A stretch of 64,000 nt of DNA, taken from contig NZ_LMUF01000064.1 in the NCBI RefSeq assembly GCF_009766085.1, positions 270,718-334,717 on the forward strand, in the 5' to 3' direction. How positions within the stretch are numbered: the stretch's first letter is position 1; each line of letters starts with the position of its first letter. This document shows, one piece after another, positions 15,442 through 23,713 of the stretch. Source of the stretch: Burkholderia sp. S171. Lineage in GTDB: Bacteria > Pseudomonadota > Gammaproteobacteria > Burkholderiales > Burkholderiaceae. The notes beneath the pieces were generated by a model. The model did not search any database and was not told the origin of the DNA. It was given only the letters and a program-made list of their open reading frames with translations. The position numbers and the translations under genes are program-made.

Positions 15442-15469
15442 TTTGGCTATCGGACCTTCAATAGCCAAA
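15442..15469. repeat. 9-base inverted repeat
   Basis: TTTGGCTAT (15442-15450) and ATAGCCAAA (15461-15469) form a perfect stem with a 10-base loop in the gap between the hydroxylase promoter and the gene fragment at 15532. It lacks a clear T-run in either direction. It may be a weak terminator for leftward reading or an operator. Confidence 0.35.
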
Positions 15470-15531
15470 AGTGTTAATTGAAGGCTGCCTCTTTAGGGCA
15501 GTTGTTGTCTTCAAAATAGCTTTTAACCGAT

Positions 15532-15780
15532 TCAGTCAAACGTAATAAACTGCGCTGACGTCCATACCTTGCTGTCGTCTCGCTGACGGCCGAACACATA
15601 TATCGGTCGGAAGCCGAAGGCAGCGTTCTGAACCGCTACCTCGCAACTTCCCGATACATCGACGGGCAGCGGCTTGTCCGTCAACCGCTCGACGGAAAGA
15701 AACAATTCCGTGCCGCCGCGAGCGAAGAAATCAGGACGATGCGTGAACGCAGGGACATAGCCATTGGCAAACCGGATAAG
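15532..15780 (-). pseudogene. Headless reading frame, probable 3' remnant of a gene
   Basis: The minus strand is open for 82 sense codons and ends in TGA at 15532-15534. The translation starts LIRFANGYVPAFTHRPDFFA, continues RGGTELFLSVERLTDKPLPV and ends KVWTSAQFITFD. It has protein-like composition and GC-rich third positions, yet no ATG, GTG or TTG with a ribosome site lies at its upstream end, which is the porin's stop region. It therefore looks like the C-terminal part of a gene whose front was lost when the porin gene was placed here. Family not recognised. Confidence 0.45.
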
Positions 15781-15793
15781 TGACGAAGACGTA

Positions 15794-16966
15794 TCAGAAC
15801 TTGTGGCGGATGGCGATGCGCACGGCCGTCTGCCGATCGCTCAGCGAAGGCGTCAGATTGCTGATGGCAGCTACCGCGTTTTCACCTTTGGAGTCCGTTC
15901 CGGAAGCCTTCTGATAGACGCCGACGAGGTAGAGGTCAGTGCGCTTGGACAGGAAGTAGTCGGCGCCGAGTGCGGCCTGGTAGTACTTGGCACCGGCGTC
16001 AGTCGCCCCGTTCGCTTGCGTGACCGAGCCGCCCTTCGTGTAGTCGAATGCCACGCCCAGCAGCAGCGCCGGCGTCAGCTGATACTTGAAATTGGCTTCG
16101 ACGTTGTTAAACGTCGCCGTGTCGCCGCGCTGGAACGCAGACGCGCCATTCGCACCGAGATTCATGAACTTGACGTTCGAATAGGTCGCGCCGATCGTGG
16201 CCGCGCCGAACGTGTACGCGCCGGCCGCCCCTATCACCTGGTACGAATTGGCCGACACGTAGCCGGAGTAGACCGGCGTCGTGACGGCCGAGGCCGTCGA
16301 CGACGACGTGTTGTTGCCGAACAAGCCACCTGCGTTCGACGGCGTGCGTGCATTCAGGTAACCCGCGCCGAGCACCAGCGGACCGTTGTTGTAGCCCGCG
16401 CCGAACGACCAGATCTGGTTCGCAGAGAAGTCTCCGGCAACGCCGCCGAGGCTATACGTGCCGCCGAAAGTCAGGCCGTTGTAGTTGGCGCTTGTGTACT
16501 TGACCGTGTTATTGGTGCGATAGGAGTTGTTGAAGTTGTCGATGTCCCCCGTATGCGCCGCGATGTAGCCGCCCCATTGATCGCCGGCTTCCAGCGGACC
16601 GACGTAGTCGACAACAGAGTCATACTGGCGACCCAGCGTGATCGAGCCGAATCGCGAGCTCGAAACGCCGACATACGCCTGACGGCCGAACATCAGTCCG
16701 CCTTGTCCCAGCTTGCCCGTGTTCACGTCGAAACCGTTTTCCAGCGCGAAGATCGCTTTCAGTCCACCGCCGAGGTCTTCGGCGCCGCGCAGGCCGAAGC
16801 GGCTGCCCTGCAGCACGCCGGACGACAGGTTATAGAGCGTGTGGCCGCCCGAGTTCGACGTGTAGTTGATGCCTTCGTCGATGATCCCATACAGGGTAAC
16901 GCTGCTTTGAGCGTGCGCCACACTGAACGCGCCCATTGCCGTCAGTGCAAGGTAAGTCTTTTTCAT
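15794..16966 (-). CDS. Gram-negative porin (Burkholderia type, OmpC-like)
   Basis: A 390-residue trimeric-porin family protein. The signal peptide MKKTYLALTAMGAFSVAHAQ is followed by SSVTLYGIIDEGINYTSN, the standard first strand of these porins. The internal GSRFGLRGAEDLGGGLKAIF (about 55-75) and RQAYVGVSSSRFGSITLGRQ motifs and the terminal AIRHKF are all present. ATG 16966 has GGAG seven bases before it. It lies downstream of and on the same strand as the aminotransferase, amidohydrolase and MHS-carrier genes, so it probably provides outer-membrane entry for the same nutrients. A general diffusion pore is equally possible. Confidence 0.92.
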   Translation of the reverse strand: MKKTYLALTAMGAFSVAHAQSSVTLYGIIDEGINYTSNSGGHTLYNLSSGVLQGSRFGLRGAEDLGGGLKAIFALENGFDVNTGKLGQGGLMFGRQAYVGVSSSRFGSITLGRQYDSVVDYVGPLEAGDQWGGYIAAHTGDIDNFNNSYRTNNTVKYTSANYNGLTFGGTYSLGGVAGDFSANQIWSFGAGYNNGPLVLGAGYLNARTPSNAGGLFGNNTSSSTASAVTTPVYSGYVSANSYQVIGAAGAYTFGAATIGATYSNVKFMNLGANGASAFQRGDTATFNNVEANFKYQLTPALLLGVAFDYTKGGSVTQANGATDAGAKYYQAALGADYFLSKRTDLYLVGVYQKASGTDSKGENAVAAISNLTPSLSDRQTAVRIAIRHKF

Positions 16967-17061
16967 TGTCGATCTCCAGTCCAATAGTGAGTGTTTGTTT
17001 TGCCAAAAAAAACGCAACGCCGCGGTCTTCAGGGAGACCTTCAGGCGCGTTCAATGGGTCT

Positions 17062-18159
17062 TTAGCTGATTCGTTCGAGCCAGCCGAATTTGTCCTTGGC
17101 CTTCCCGTACTGGATGTCGGTCAGTGCCTTCTTCAAACGCTGCGTGAGCGTGCCCGGCAACCGGTCGCCGATCTGGAATTTCTCTGAGGCGCGCGTTACT
17201 TCAACGATTGGAGTTACCACGGCAGCGGTGCCACACGCGAACGCTTCCGCAAGCAGGCCGCTTCGTGCATCGGCTTGCCATTGATCGATGCTGTAGGGCG
17301 CTTCCCGGACCTCGTAGCCTTGATCTCGCGCGAGCGTGATCAGCGAATCACGCGTAATGCCGGGCAAGATAGTGCCGGTGAGCGGGGGTGTCTGAATCAA
17401 TCCGTTCTTGAAGACGAAGAACACGTTCATGCCGCCCAGTTCTTCGACCCAGCGACGCTCGACCGCATCTAGGAATACGACCTGATCGCATCCGTTCGCA
17501 GTCGCTTCGGCCTGGGCTGCCAGACTCGACGCATAGTTTCCGCCGCACTTGGCATCGCCCGTACCTCCCGGGCCCGCGCGCGAAAGCGACTCGCTCACCC
17601 ACAGCGACACGCCCGCGCTCTTACCATGAAAGTAGTCGCCGACAGGGCAAGCCAGCACGAAGTACCGGTATTCCATGGCCGGCTTCACGCCAAGGGCTGC
17701 TTCGCTTGCGAACATGAAAGGACGCAAATAGAGTGCGCCACCCGGCGTGCCCGGAATCCATGCTTTGTCGATCGAGCCCAGCTTGCGCACGGAATCCAGA
17801 AACAGGCTCTCAGGAAGTTCAGGCATCGCAAGGCGTTGCGCGGAACGCCTGAATCGCCTCGCGTTCGCGTCCGGCCGGAACAGGGCGGCGCCACCGTCAG
17901 GTAGCCGGTACACCTTGAGACCTTCGAAAATCTCCTGCGCGTAGTGCAAGGCCATGGTCGACGGGTGAATTGAGACCGGCGCTGTCGGCACGATTTCGCA
18001 ATCGACCCACGCGTCTCCCGTGAATCGCGCGGACGCCATGTGTGTGGTGAACACGCGTCCAAACGCAGGGTTGTCCGTCAGTCGCGACGCAGCATCAGCG
18101 GAAGAATCCGCTGATGACTGCACGGTGAACCCGGAAATTCGTTTCATATGCACTGCCAT
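17062..18159 (-). CDS. ilvE: Branched-chain amino acid aminotransferase, group II
   Basis: A PLP fold-type IV enzyme of about 365 residues, the length of group II BCATs rather than the 300-residue E. coli IlvE type. Family blocks are clear: NPAFGRVFTTHM, the ALHYAQEIFEGLKVYR block, the catalytic-Lys block GTGDAKCGGNYASSLAAQ, and VEELGGMNVFFVF. It exchanges amino groups between Leu/Ile/Val and 2-oxoglutarate. The start is uncertain: ATG 18159, ATG 18147, or GTG 18192 five bases after the upstream gene's stop. Its position behind an amidohydrolase suggests it deaminates released amino acids, so a catabolic role is more likely than the housekeeping one. Confidence 0.87.
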   Translation of the reverse strand: MAVHMKRISGFTVQSSADSSADAASRLTDNPAFGRVFTTHMASARFTGDAWVDCEIVPTAPVSIHPSTMALHYAQEIFEGLKVYRLPDGGAALFRPDANARRFRRSAQRLAMPELPESLFLDSVRKLGSIDKAWIPGTPGGALYLRPFMFASEAALGVKPAMEYRYFVLACPVGDYFHGKSAGVSLWVSESLSRAGPGGTGDAKCGGNYASSLAAQAEATANGCDQVVFLDAVERRWVEELGGMNVFFVFKNGLIQTPPLTGTILPGITRDSLITLARDQGYEVREAPYSIDQWQADARSGLLAEAFACGTAAVVTPIVEVTRASEKFQIGDRLPGTLTQRLKKALTDIQYGKAKDKFGWLERIS

Positions 18160-18197
18160 CCATTCAACTTGAAATTGATGCGCGAAATTCACTTCAC

Positions 18198-19397
18198 TTA
18201 CGTCGAACCGAGCTTGCGTGCCACCAGCTTCGCGAAGTAGCTGGCACCCACGGGAATGAGTTCGTCATTGAAGTCGTAGCTCGAGTTGTGCAACTCGCAT
18301 GGCCCGAGACCAGCCTGCGGACTGCGGTGATTGCCTTCTCCATTCGAGATGAAGCAGAACACGCCGGGCTTTTCGCGCAGCATGAAGGCAAAGTCTTCTC
18401 CGCCCATCGTGGGCTCCTGTCGTGTGACGTTGTCTGCGCCGACCAGATCGGCGAGCACTTCCTCGACGAGCGCGGTTTCCTCCGGATCGTTCACGGTCGG
18501 CGGCAAAAGACACTTGAAATTGAAGTCGATAGTGGCATCGAAACCGCTCGCGATCCGCTCGGCAATACGCTCCATCTTTTCCTGGATGTAGCCGAGCGTC
18601 GCATCGCTGAACGTGCGGACCGTACCCCTCAGATGACAATCTTGCGGAATGACGTTGAATGCCTGACCGGACTTCACCGACGTCACCGATATCACTGCGG
18701 AATCCAGCGGCCGGATACCGCGGCTGATGATCTGCTGAAAAGCAAGGACGATCTGAGCGGCGATCGGTATTGGGTCGATCGCGAGGTGCGGCATCGCCGC
18801 ATGCCCGCCTTTGCCCTGAATCGCGATGTCGAAGATGCTGGCCGAGGCCATCATGGGGCCGGGGGTGACCGAAAACGATCCTGCGCGAAGTCCGGGCCAG
18901 TTGTGCATGCCATAGACCGACTCCATCGGATAGCGCGTGAACAGGCCATCCTCGATCATGGCCAGCGCGCCCAGCCCAACTTCCTCCGCCGGCTGGAAGA
19001 TGAAATACACGGTGCCGTCGAAATTGCGATGACTCGCCAGATACTGCGCGGCCGACAGCAGCATCGCCGAATGTCCGTCGTGACCACAGCCGTGCATCTT
19101 CGTCTTCTCGGTGCTGGCATGCGCGAATTCGTTCTGCTCCGGCATCGCAAGCGCATCCATGTCCGCGCGCAGACCGATCGCCTTGCCGTTCGCGCCGCCA
19201 TCGCGTCCATGTAGGATGCCAACGAGACCGGTCTTGCCGACATTGCGCTGCACTTCGATATCCCAGCCTTCGAGCATGTCCGCAATGATCCCGGCGGTTC
19301 GATGCTCCTCGAATGCGAGTTCCGGGTGCGCGTGAATATCGTGTCGAAACTTTGCGATCTGCGGGGCGTTCTCAACGATGAAGGGAATGAGTTTCAT
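18198..19397 (-). CDS. M20 family amidohydrolase (hippurate hydrolase-like)
   Basis: A 399-residue M20D metallopeptidase-type hydrolase. Metal and catalytic residues are visible: LRADMDALAMPEQN, KMHGCGHDGHSAML, FQPAEEVGLGALAMIEDG, the dimerisation-domain region GKGGHAAMPHLAIDPI, and the late EPTMGGEDFAFML. It matches aminoacylase/hippuricase-like enzymes that release a free amino acid from an N-acyl conjugate. It is transcribed with the following BCAT gene and downstream of a carrier. Exact substrate not determinable; peptides and auxin conjugates are used by other members. Confidence 0.88.
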   Translation of the reverse strand: MKLIPFIVENAPQIAKFRHDIHAHPELAFEEHRTAGIIADMLEGWDIEVQRNVGKTGLVGILHGRDGGANGKAIGLRADMDALAMPEQNEFAHASTEKTKMHGCGHDGHSAMLLSAAQYLASHRNFDGTVYFIFQPAEEVGLGALAMIEDGLFTRYPMESVYGMHNWPGLRAGSFSVTPGPMMASASIFDIAIQGKGGHAAMPHLAIDPIPIAAQIVLAFQQIISRGIRPLDSAVISVTSVKSGQAFNVIPQDCHLRGTVRTFSDATLGYIQEKMERIAERIASGFDATIDFNFKCLLPPTVNDPEETALVEEVLADLVGADNVTRQEPTMGGEDFAFMLREKPGVFCFISNGEGNHRSPQAGLGPCELHNSSYDFNDELIPVGASYFAKLVARKLGST

Positions 19398-19433
19398 GAT
19401 TGCTTTTTTTAGGCCTATGCGATGGAACGGAAA

Positions 19434-20735
19434 TCAGGATGGGAGATGGCCTGGCGCGGTTTCCTTGAACGACAGCACAGCGAGCGCGCTGACAATTCCC
19501 AATGCGCCGACGTACCACGCCGGCGAGAGCGCATTTCCCGTTGCCTTGAGAAGCCAGGTCGCAACGAACTGCGTCGTGCCGCCAAAGATGCTTACGGTCA
19601 GCGCATAGGAAATCGACATGCCTGCAGCGCGAATGCGTGCCGGCAGCATTTCCGGAATCGCCACCAGCGATGCCGATCCGCTCAACGCAGTCAACCCGGC
19701 TATCACAGTGGTTGCGAAGATCAGTGCGACCGCATTGGGATAAACCTGCAGCATCGCGAACAGCGGGACGCAGAGCAGTGCGATCGCAAGGCGCGGCCAG
19801 AACATCACGGGCTTGCGCCCGTGCCGGTCGCTTAGCCAGCCACCGAGCAACGAGAACACGAAGGTCGAGAGGCCCAATGCGAGGGTCGCCCACATCGACG
19901 TGGCCGGGTCCATCTTCATGACCGAAATTGCATAGGTCGTCATGTAGGTGCCCAGGTAGGTGAATACCGTGGGCGCCAGGATCAGCAGAACGCCGAGCAG
20001 GATGGTGCGATGATGCTTACCAAGCGTTGGCGATGCGTCGCCTCCCGTGGTCTGTGTCTCTTCTTCCAGAGTCTCCGGCATCGACCTGCGCAAATAGATC
20101 GCCACGGGAACCATTAGAATTCCTAACGTTAATGGAATTCGCCAGCCCCATGCCTGCATCTGCGGCGCGCTTAGCGTATGAGTCGTGATCAGCCCTGCCA
20201 GGCCCGCGATGACGATCGCGAGACCCTGACTGGCGAGTTGCCAGCTGCCCCACCAGCCGCGCGTGTTGTCCGGCGCAATCTCGACAAGAAATGACGTCGA
20301 CGGACCGACCTCTCCGCCCAGCGCAAATCCTTGAATTAATCGGCAAGCCACGACAATAAGCGGCGCTGCAATACCGATCGACGCATACGACGGCGTGAAA
20401 GCGAGTCCCATGGTGCCGATCGTGATCATGAAAATGGTGAGCAGCAGCGCGAGCCGTCTTCCTGCGCGGTCCGCTAACCGGCCAATGAAATACGCGCCGA
20501 GCGGCCTGGCGATAAATCCCACACCGAACACGCCTACGGATAGCAGCAAGCTCGTGGAAGGGTCTGTCGCCGGGAAAAACGCTTTGCCGATATAGACGGA
20601 AAAGAACGCGTAGACAACGAAGTCGTAGATCTCGAGCGTGTTTCCCGCGACTGTGGCGGCGACCAGCTTCATGTCGAGCGTGCGAGACGAACCGCCGGGC
20701 GTTCGCGCACGTCCGTAGACTTCCGTTGTACTCAT
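19434..20735 (-). CDS. MFS transporter, metabolite:H+ symporter (MHS/ProP type)
   Basis: A 433-residue carrier with 12 helices. It has the MHS start region (AATVAGNTLEIYDFVVYAFF), the loop 2-3 motif GRLADRAGRRLALLLTI and the sugar-porter-like GFALGGEVGPSTSFLVE. This subfamily imports small organic acids, betaines, shikimate or citrate with protons. ACAGGAG precedes the ATG at 20735. It is the first gene of the leftward unit carrying the amidohydrolase, BCAT and porin, and is divergent from a LysR gene. It probably imports the amidohydrolase substrate. Confidence 0.88.
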   Translation of the reverse strand: MSTTEVYGRARTPGGSSRTLDMKLVAATVAGNTLEIYDFVVYAFFSVYIGKAFFPATDPSTSLLLSVGVFGVGFIARPLGAYFIGRLADRAGRRLALLLTIFMITIGTMGLAFTPSYASIGIAAPLIVVACRLIQGFALGGEVGPSTSFLVEIAPDNTRGWWGSWQLASQGLAIVIAGLAGLITTHTLSAPQMQAWGWRIPLTLGILMVPVAIYLRRSMPETLEEETQTTGGDASPTLGKHHRTILLGVLLILAPTVFTYLGTYMTTYAISVMKMDPATSMWATLALGLSTFVFSLLGGWLSDRHGRKPVMFWPRLAIALLCVPLFAMLQVYPNAVALIFATTVIAGLTALSGSASLVAIPEMLPARIRAAGMSISYALTVSIFGGTTQFVATWLLKATGNALSPAWYVGALGIVSALAVLSFKETAPGHLPS

Positions 20736-20946
20736 GATTGGCTCCTGTGACTCTGTGATGGATCGTGGTCCAGCGGGGTTGGTGCAGATAATAGGACGCT
20801 CATTTCGAGCCGCACAGACAACCCAAAAATCGCAGCGATAACATTTTGTTAGAGGGGTCGGCGCTATCCCCGTCGTCTATACTGCAAGGGCCTTTTCGCG
20901 TGTCGCGCTGCACGATTTTTCCTTTAGTCAGGAGCCGTTCCCGAGA

Positions 20947-21834
20947 ATGACGCCGACCCAACTTCGCGTATTTCTGACCGTTGCCGACGTACTGTCCTTG
21001 CGGGCGGCGGCCAAACGACTCAACGTTTCCCAGCCCGCCGTCACCAAGTCGATACGCGAACTCGAGCGGCAGCTCTCCGTGGAATTGATCGTCAGACACG
21101 CTCAGGGAATTACGCTCACGGAGTGCGGCCAGGTATTTCGCCGGCACGCCACGTCGATGATCGAAGAGATGCGGCGCACGCGCGAGGATCTGCTTGCGAT
21201 CGCGCAAGGGATGGAATCGCGGATCGTGATCGCAGTCAGTTCGGCCATGTCGCTGACCGTGTTGCCGACCGCCCTCAAGATGCTCCAGGACGTGTCGCCG
21301 CTCACCAAGGTGCACGTGATGGATGCGGCCATGCCGCACGCGCTGGATCTGCTTCGGGATGGGTCAGCCGACCTGCTGCTTGTTCATACGGTGGCCGACT
21401 GGGTGGGTGTGGAGTTCAACAGCATCCGCTTTCTTTCGTCGGACATCGTGGCCTGTGCGTCCAGACATAGCCCCCACGCGCGGGCGGTCTCGCTAGCCGA
21501 CACGCTGGGCGCGCAATGGATCTATCCGAAGAACTCGTTGAACTCGTTCGACACGTTCTTCACAGAGCAGGGCGTGGACCCGCCCGGGCGCATCGTCCGT
21601 AGTCAGTCGTTTACTGCGGCACTCTCACTCATGTTGAATGGCGACTCGATCGCATTCATCATCGACGCAACCGTCGATCCGATCTTGGCGCCCTTAGGTA
21701 TCGTGCGGCTGGAGCTTGCTGAAAAGTTTCCCAAGGCAACCGGGATGGCGATTACGCGGAGCGACATTGCGCCTACCAGAGCCGTGCAGCTCTTCCTGAC
21801 GTGTCTTCATCAGATAGCATCCAGCCATACGTGA
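20947..21834 (+). CDS. LysR family transcriptional regulator
   Basis: A 295-residue protein with the N-terminal LysR helix-turn-helix (residues 1-60: MTPTQLRVFLTVADVLSLRA, RLNVSQPAVTKSIRELERQL) and a periplasmic-binding-like effector domain to the end. It is divergent from the MHS carrier with a 211-base gap, the usual arrangement for a LysR activator and its target. It is therefore the likely regulator of the carrier-amidohydrolase-BCAT unit. The co-inducer would be the imported compound or a product of it. Confidence 0.9.
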   Translation: MTPTQLRVFLTVADVLSLRAAAKRLNVSQPAVTKSIRELERQLSVELIVRHAQGITLTECGQVFRRHATSMIEEMRRTREDLLAIAQGMESRIVIAVSSAMSLTVLPTALKMLQDVSPLTKVHVMDAAMPHALDLLRDGSADLLLVHTVADWVGVEFNSIRFLSSDIVACASRHSPHARAVSLADTLGAQWIYPKNSLNSFDTFFTEQGVDPPGRIVRSQSFTAALSLMLNGDSIAFIIDATVDPILAPLGIVRLELAEKFPKATGMAITRSDIAPTRAVQLFLTCLHQIASSHT

Positions 21835-21910
21835 TCGGCTATGTCTTTCAAGGCGAAGGTACTCGGCAGCCTCGCGGCGTCCGAGTCGTGACGTATGGTC
21901 GACTATCTTC

Positions 21911-23041
21911 TCACGGCTGTTGCGAAACCGATTCTCCACAGCCCGGCTTGTCGAACAGCGCGGTCAGTCCGCACGCGGACGCATACATCCGGCCGCTCGA
22001 GTGGGCGATGCCCGGCGCCTCAAGCGCATGCTGGCGCGTTTGCGGATCGAGCATATGAATATACGCGTCGTACGCGAGTCCACGGGCGTAGCGCGTGATC
22101 CCTTGCGCATCGGCCTCGCAATTGTGTCCGACGGCGTCCTCGTCGGGCGAGTTGTCGGCGGTGCCCAGCAGATACACGACGTCGCGCTGCAGATAGCGGG
22201 CTTTTACTGCATTGGCCGTGACCGGCGCCCCCGCGTAAGGCGGCACGCCCGTGCGCAGCCCGTAGTTCCAGCGGTCGAACGTGGGGCACCGCTTCGCATC
22301 GAACGGCGCGAACGTACCGTTGCCATCGGGCCGGTCGTCTGTCAGATAGAGGTAAGTGGCCGGGTTGGTGACCACATAGCGGATATGGATCGGCGCGCCG
22401 CCGAGATCAACCTCGCCCCGCCCGAGCGCCGCGTAGCGTTGCACGTACTGTCCGCCCGCAGAATGCCCGGCCAGCACGATCGTGTTCAGGTTGGGGAAGA
22501 TCGCCCGGTTGGCGAGGCGTCTGAAAATCTCGTCAACTATTTCGAATGAACTGAGCGCGACCGGGCCCGTGGAAAGCCGGGCACGCGGCCAGTCGTCTTC
22601 ACGCCACCGGAGCATGTTGTCCGGCAGGTGATGCGCGGCGATATCCTTCGCGGTCAGGAATTGCGGCGTAATCAGCATCGCGCCGCGTGCGGCGGGTCCC
22701 GCGACTCTGGCCGCATACTCGCCCGAGGTGAGGTCGCGGCGGGGCCACCCCGGTATCACCACGACCACGCGTGTCACGTCGGGCTGCGGCTGGGTCCAGT
22801 TGCGCGATACCGCGATCGGTACCTCGACAGGACCCGACTGCGTGACGAGCTCCAGCCGTTCGGGCTGCACCTTCGGCACTGGGGTATGCACGACATCGCG
22901 CTCGCGCATGACCGGTGCAGCTGTAGTGGATGAAGCAGACAATGCGGGCGCTGCGTCTGGCGTATCGGGTTGAACCGCCGATGCCGACATCGCGACCAGC
23001 ATCAGGGAAAGTGCGTAGGCTGGACCTCTTTGCGGATGCAA
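21911..23041 (-). CDS. Exported alpha/beta hydrolase fold protein
   Basis: 376 residues from a TTG start at 23041, which has a near-perfect AAGGAGGT five bases upstream. A signal peptide is visible (MHPQRGPAYALSLMLVAMSA with ASAV after it), followed by a Ser/Ala/Pro-rich linker. The hydrolase core has VVVVIPGWPRRD (oxyanion region), LNTIVLAGHSAGGQYVQRYA (GHSAG nucleophile elbow), and a late Asp/His-containing segment (DNSPDEDAVGHNC, and AHSSGRMY). It contains paired Cys that could form disulfides in the periplasm. Likely a secreted or periplasmic esterase. Not clearly in an operon. Confidence 0.7.
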   Translation of the reverse strand: MHPQRGPAYALSLMLVAMSASAVQPDTPDAAPALSASSTTAAPVMRERDVVHTPVPKVQPERLELVTQSGPVEVPIAVSRNWTQPQPDVTRVVVVIPGWPRRDLTSGEYAARVAGPAARGAMLITPQFLTAKDIAAHHLPDNMLRWREDDWPRARLSTGPVALSSFEIVDEIFRRLANRAIFPNLNTIVLAGHSAGGQYVQRYAALGRGEVDLGGAPIHIRYVVTNPATYLYLTDDRPDGNGTFAPFDAKRCPTFDRWNYGLRTGVPPYAGAPVTANAVKARYLQRDVVYLLGTADNSPDEDAVGHNCEADAQGITRYARGLAYDAYIHMLDPQTRQHALEAPGIAHSSGRMYASACGLTALFDKPGCGESVSQQP

Positions 23042-23192
23042 GCTTGACCTCCTTCACATCGTCGTTGATGGGCGTTGGACGCCCGATACCACCGTGCGTC
23101 TTCTGTTGATCTTGCCTATCAGGAAACGATGCGACAGACGGTCGCGTTGACCGGACGCTGCGCCTGGAGCTTCCACTTCGATTTACCGTTTG

Positions 23193-23432
23193 TTACGCGC
23201 GCCGCGATCGGCCGCGCGTCACACCCGGATGGCGGGGGCGACGGCGTAGGCTGCAACCGCGTTTGCCCGCAAAGAGCGGGGGTTGCTGAACGGCGTCATC
23301 CAGGTAAGCGCGTGATGCTGCCTGCTGCTCATTGTCCCTGCACAGGATGTCCGCGGCGCGATTGAATAGTCGGATGTAGCCGATGTGCTGCGCGCGGCTG
23401 TAGATGAACCCGTCCAGCGCCTCGACCGTCAC
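23193..23432 (-). pseudogene. Coding-like frame, possible gene fragment
   Basis: Minus-strand frame of 79 codons with strongly GC-rich third positions. It reads VTVEALDGFIYSRAQHIGYI and then RLFNRAADILCRDNEQQAAS. It has a GTG at its upstream end but no ribosome site, and a transcription terminator (23443-23473) sits directly before it. It therefore looks like a cut gene rather than an expressed one. Family not recognised. Confidence 0.3.
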
Positions 23433-23442
23433 CGGATAAAAA

Positions 23443-23473
23443 AGCCCCGGATCTCTTGGGTAAATCCGGGGCT
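23443..23473 (-). terminator. Strong Rho-independent terminator (leftward)
   Basis: AGCCCCGGAT (23443-23452) and ATCCGGGGCT (23464-23473) form a perfect 10-pair GC-rich stem with an 11-base loop. On the minus strand it is followed by TTTTTT. The only upstream leftward gene is the LysR gene 240 bases away, so it may end that transcript or a short RNA starting between 23480 and 23710. Confidence 0.75.
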
Positions 23474-23713
23474 GACCGTGGAGGCAGGAGGAGGACTTTC
23501 CCCCACGGGTGAATGGTTCTTAAGTTATTCAAACATTGGCAATAGATAAATACGTTTGGAGCGAATAGATATTTGTGGATAGGCGAATAATCTCGCATGT
23601 TGGAACGCTAAGAAGCAGGACTCGCTAGCGGAGAGCATGCAAACGCAGCCACGAAGAATTGAGGCGAATTGGGCAAGCCAAGCTAAAAGTTTAACCAAGC
23701 TCGACCCGGGCTA
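23474..23713. other. Gap between terminator and CeoR-type gene
   Basis: About 240 bases, part of it AT-rich. ACCCGTGG and CCACGGT-type segments near 23477-23511 can pair around a purine-rich run. No protein gene is convincing. It is either the 3' untranslated part of the LysR message or a small leftward RNA. Confidence 0.3.

Noticed and set aside
15764..16987. 407-codon rightward open frame
   Set aside because: Exact shadow of the porin gene, rich in Arg and Val as expected from the reverse of such sequence.
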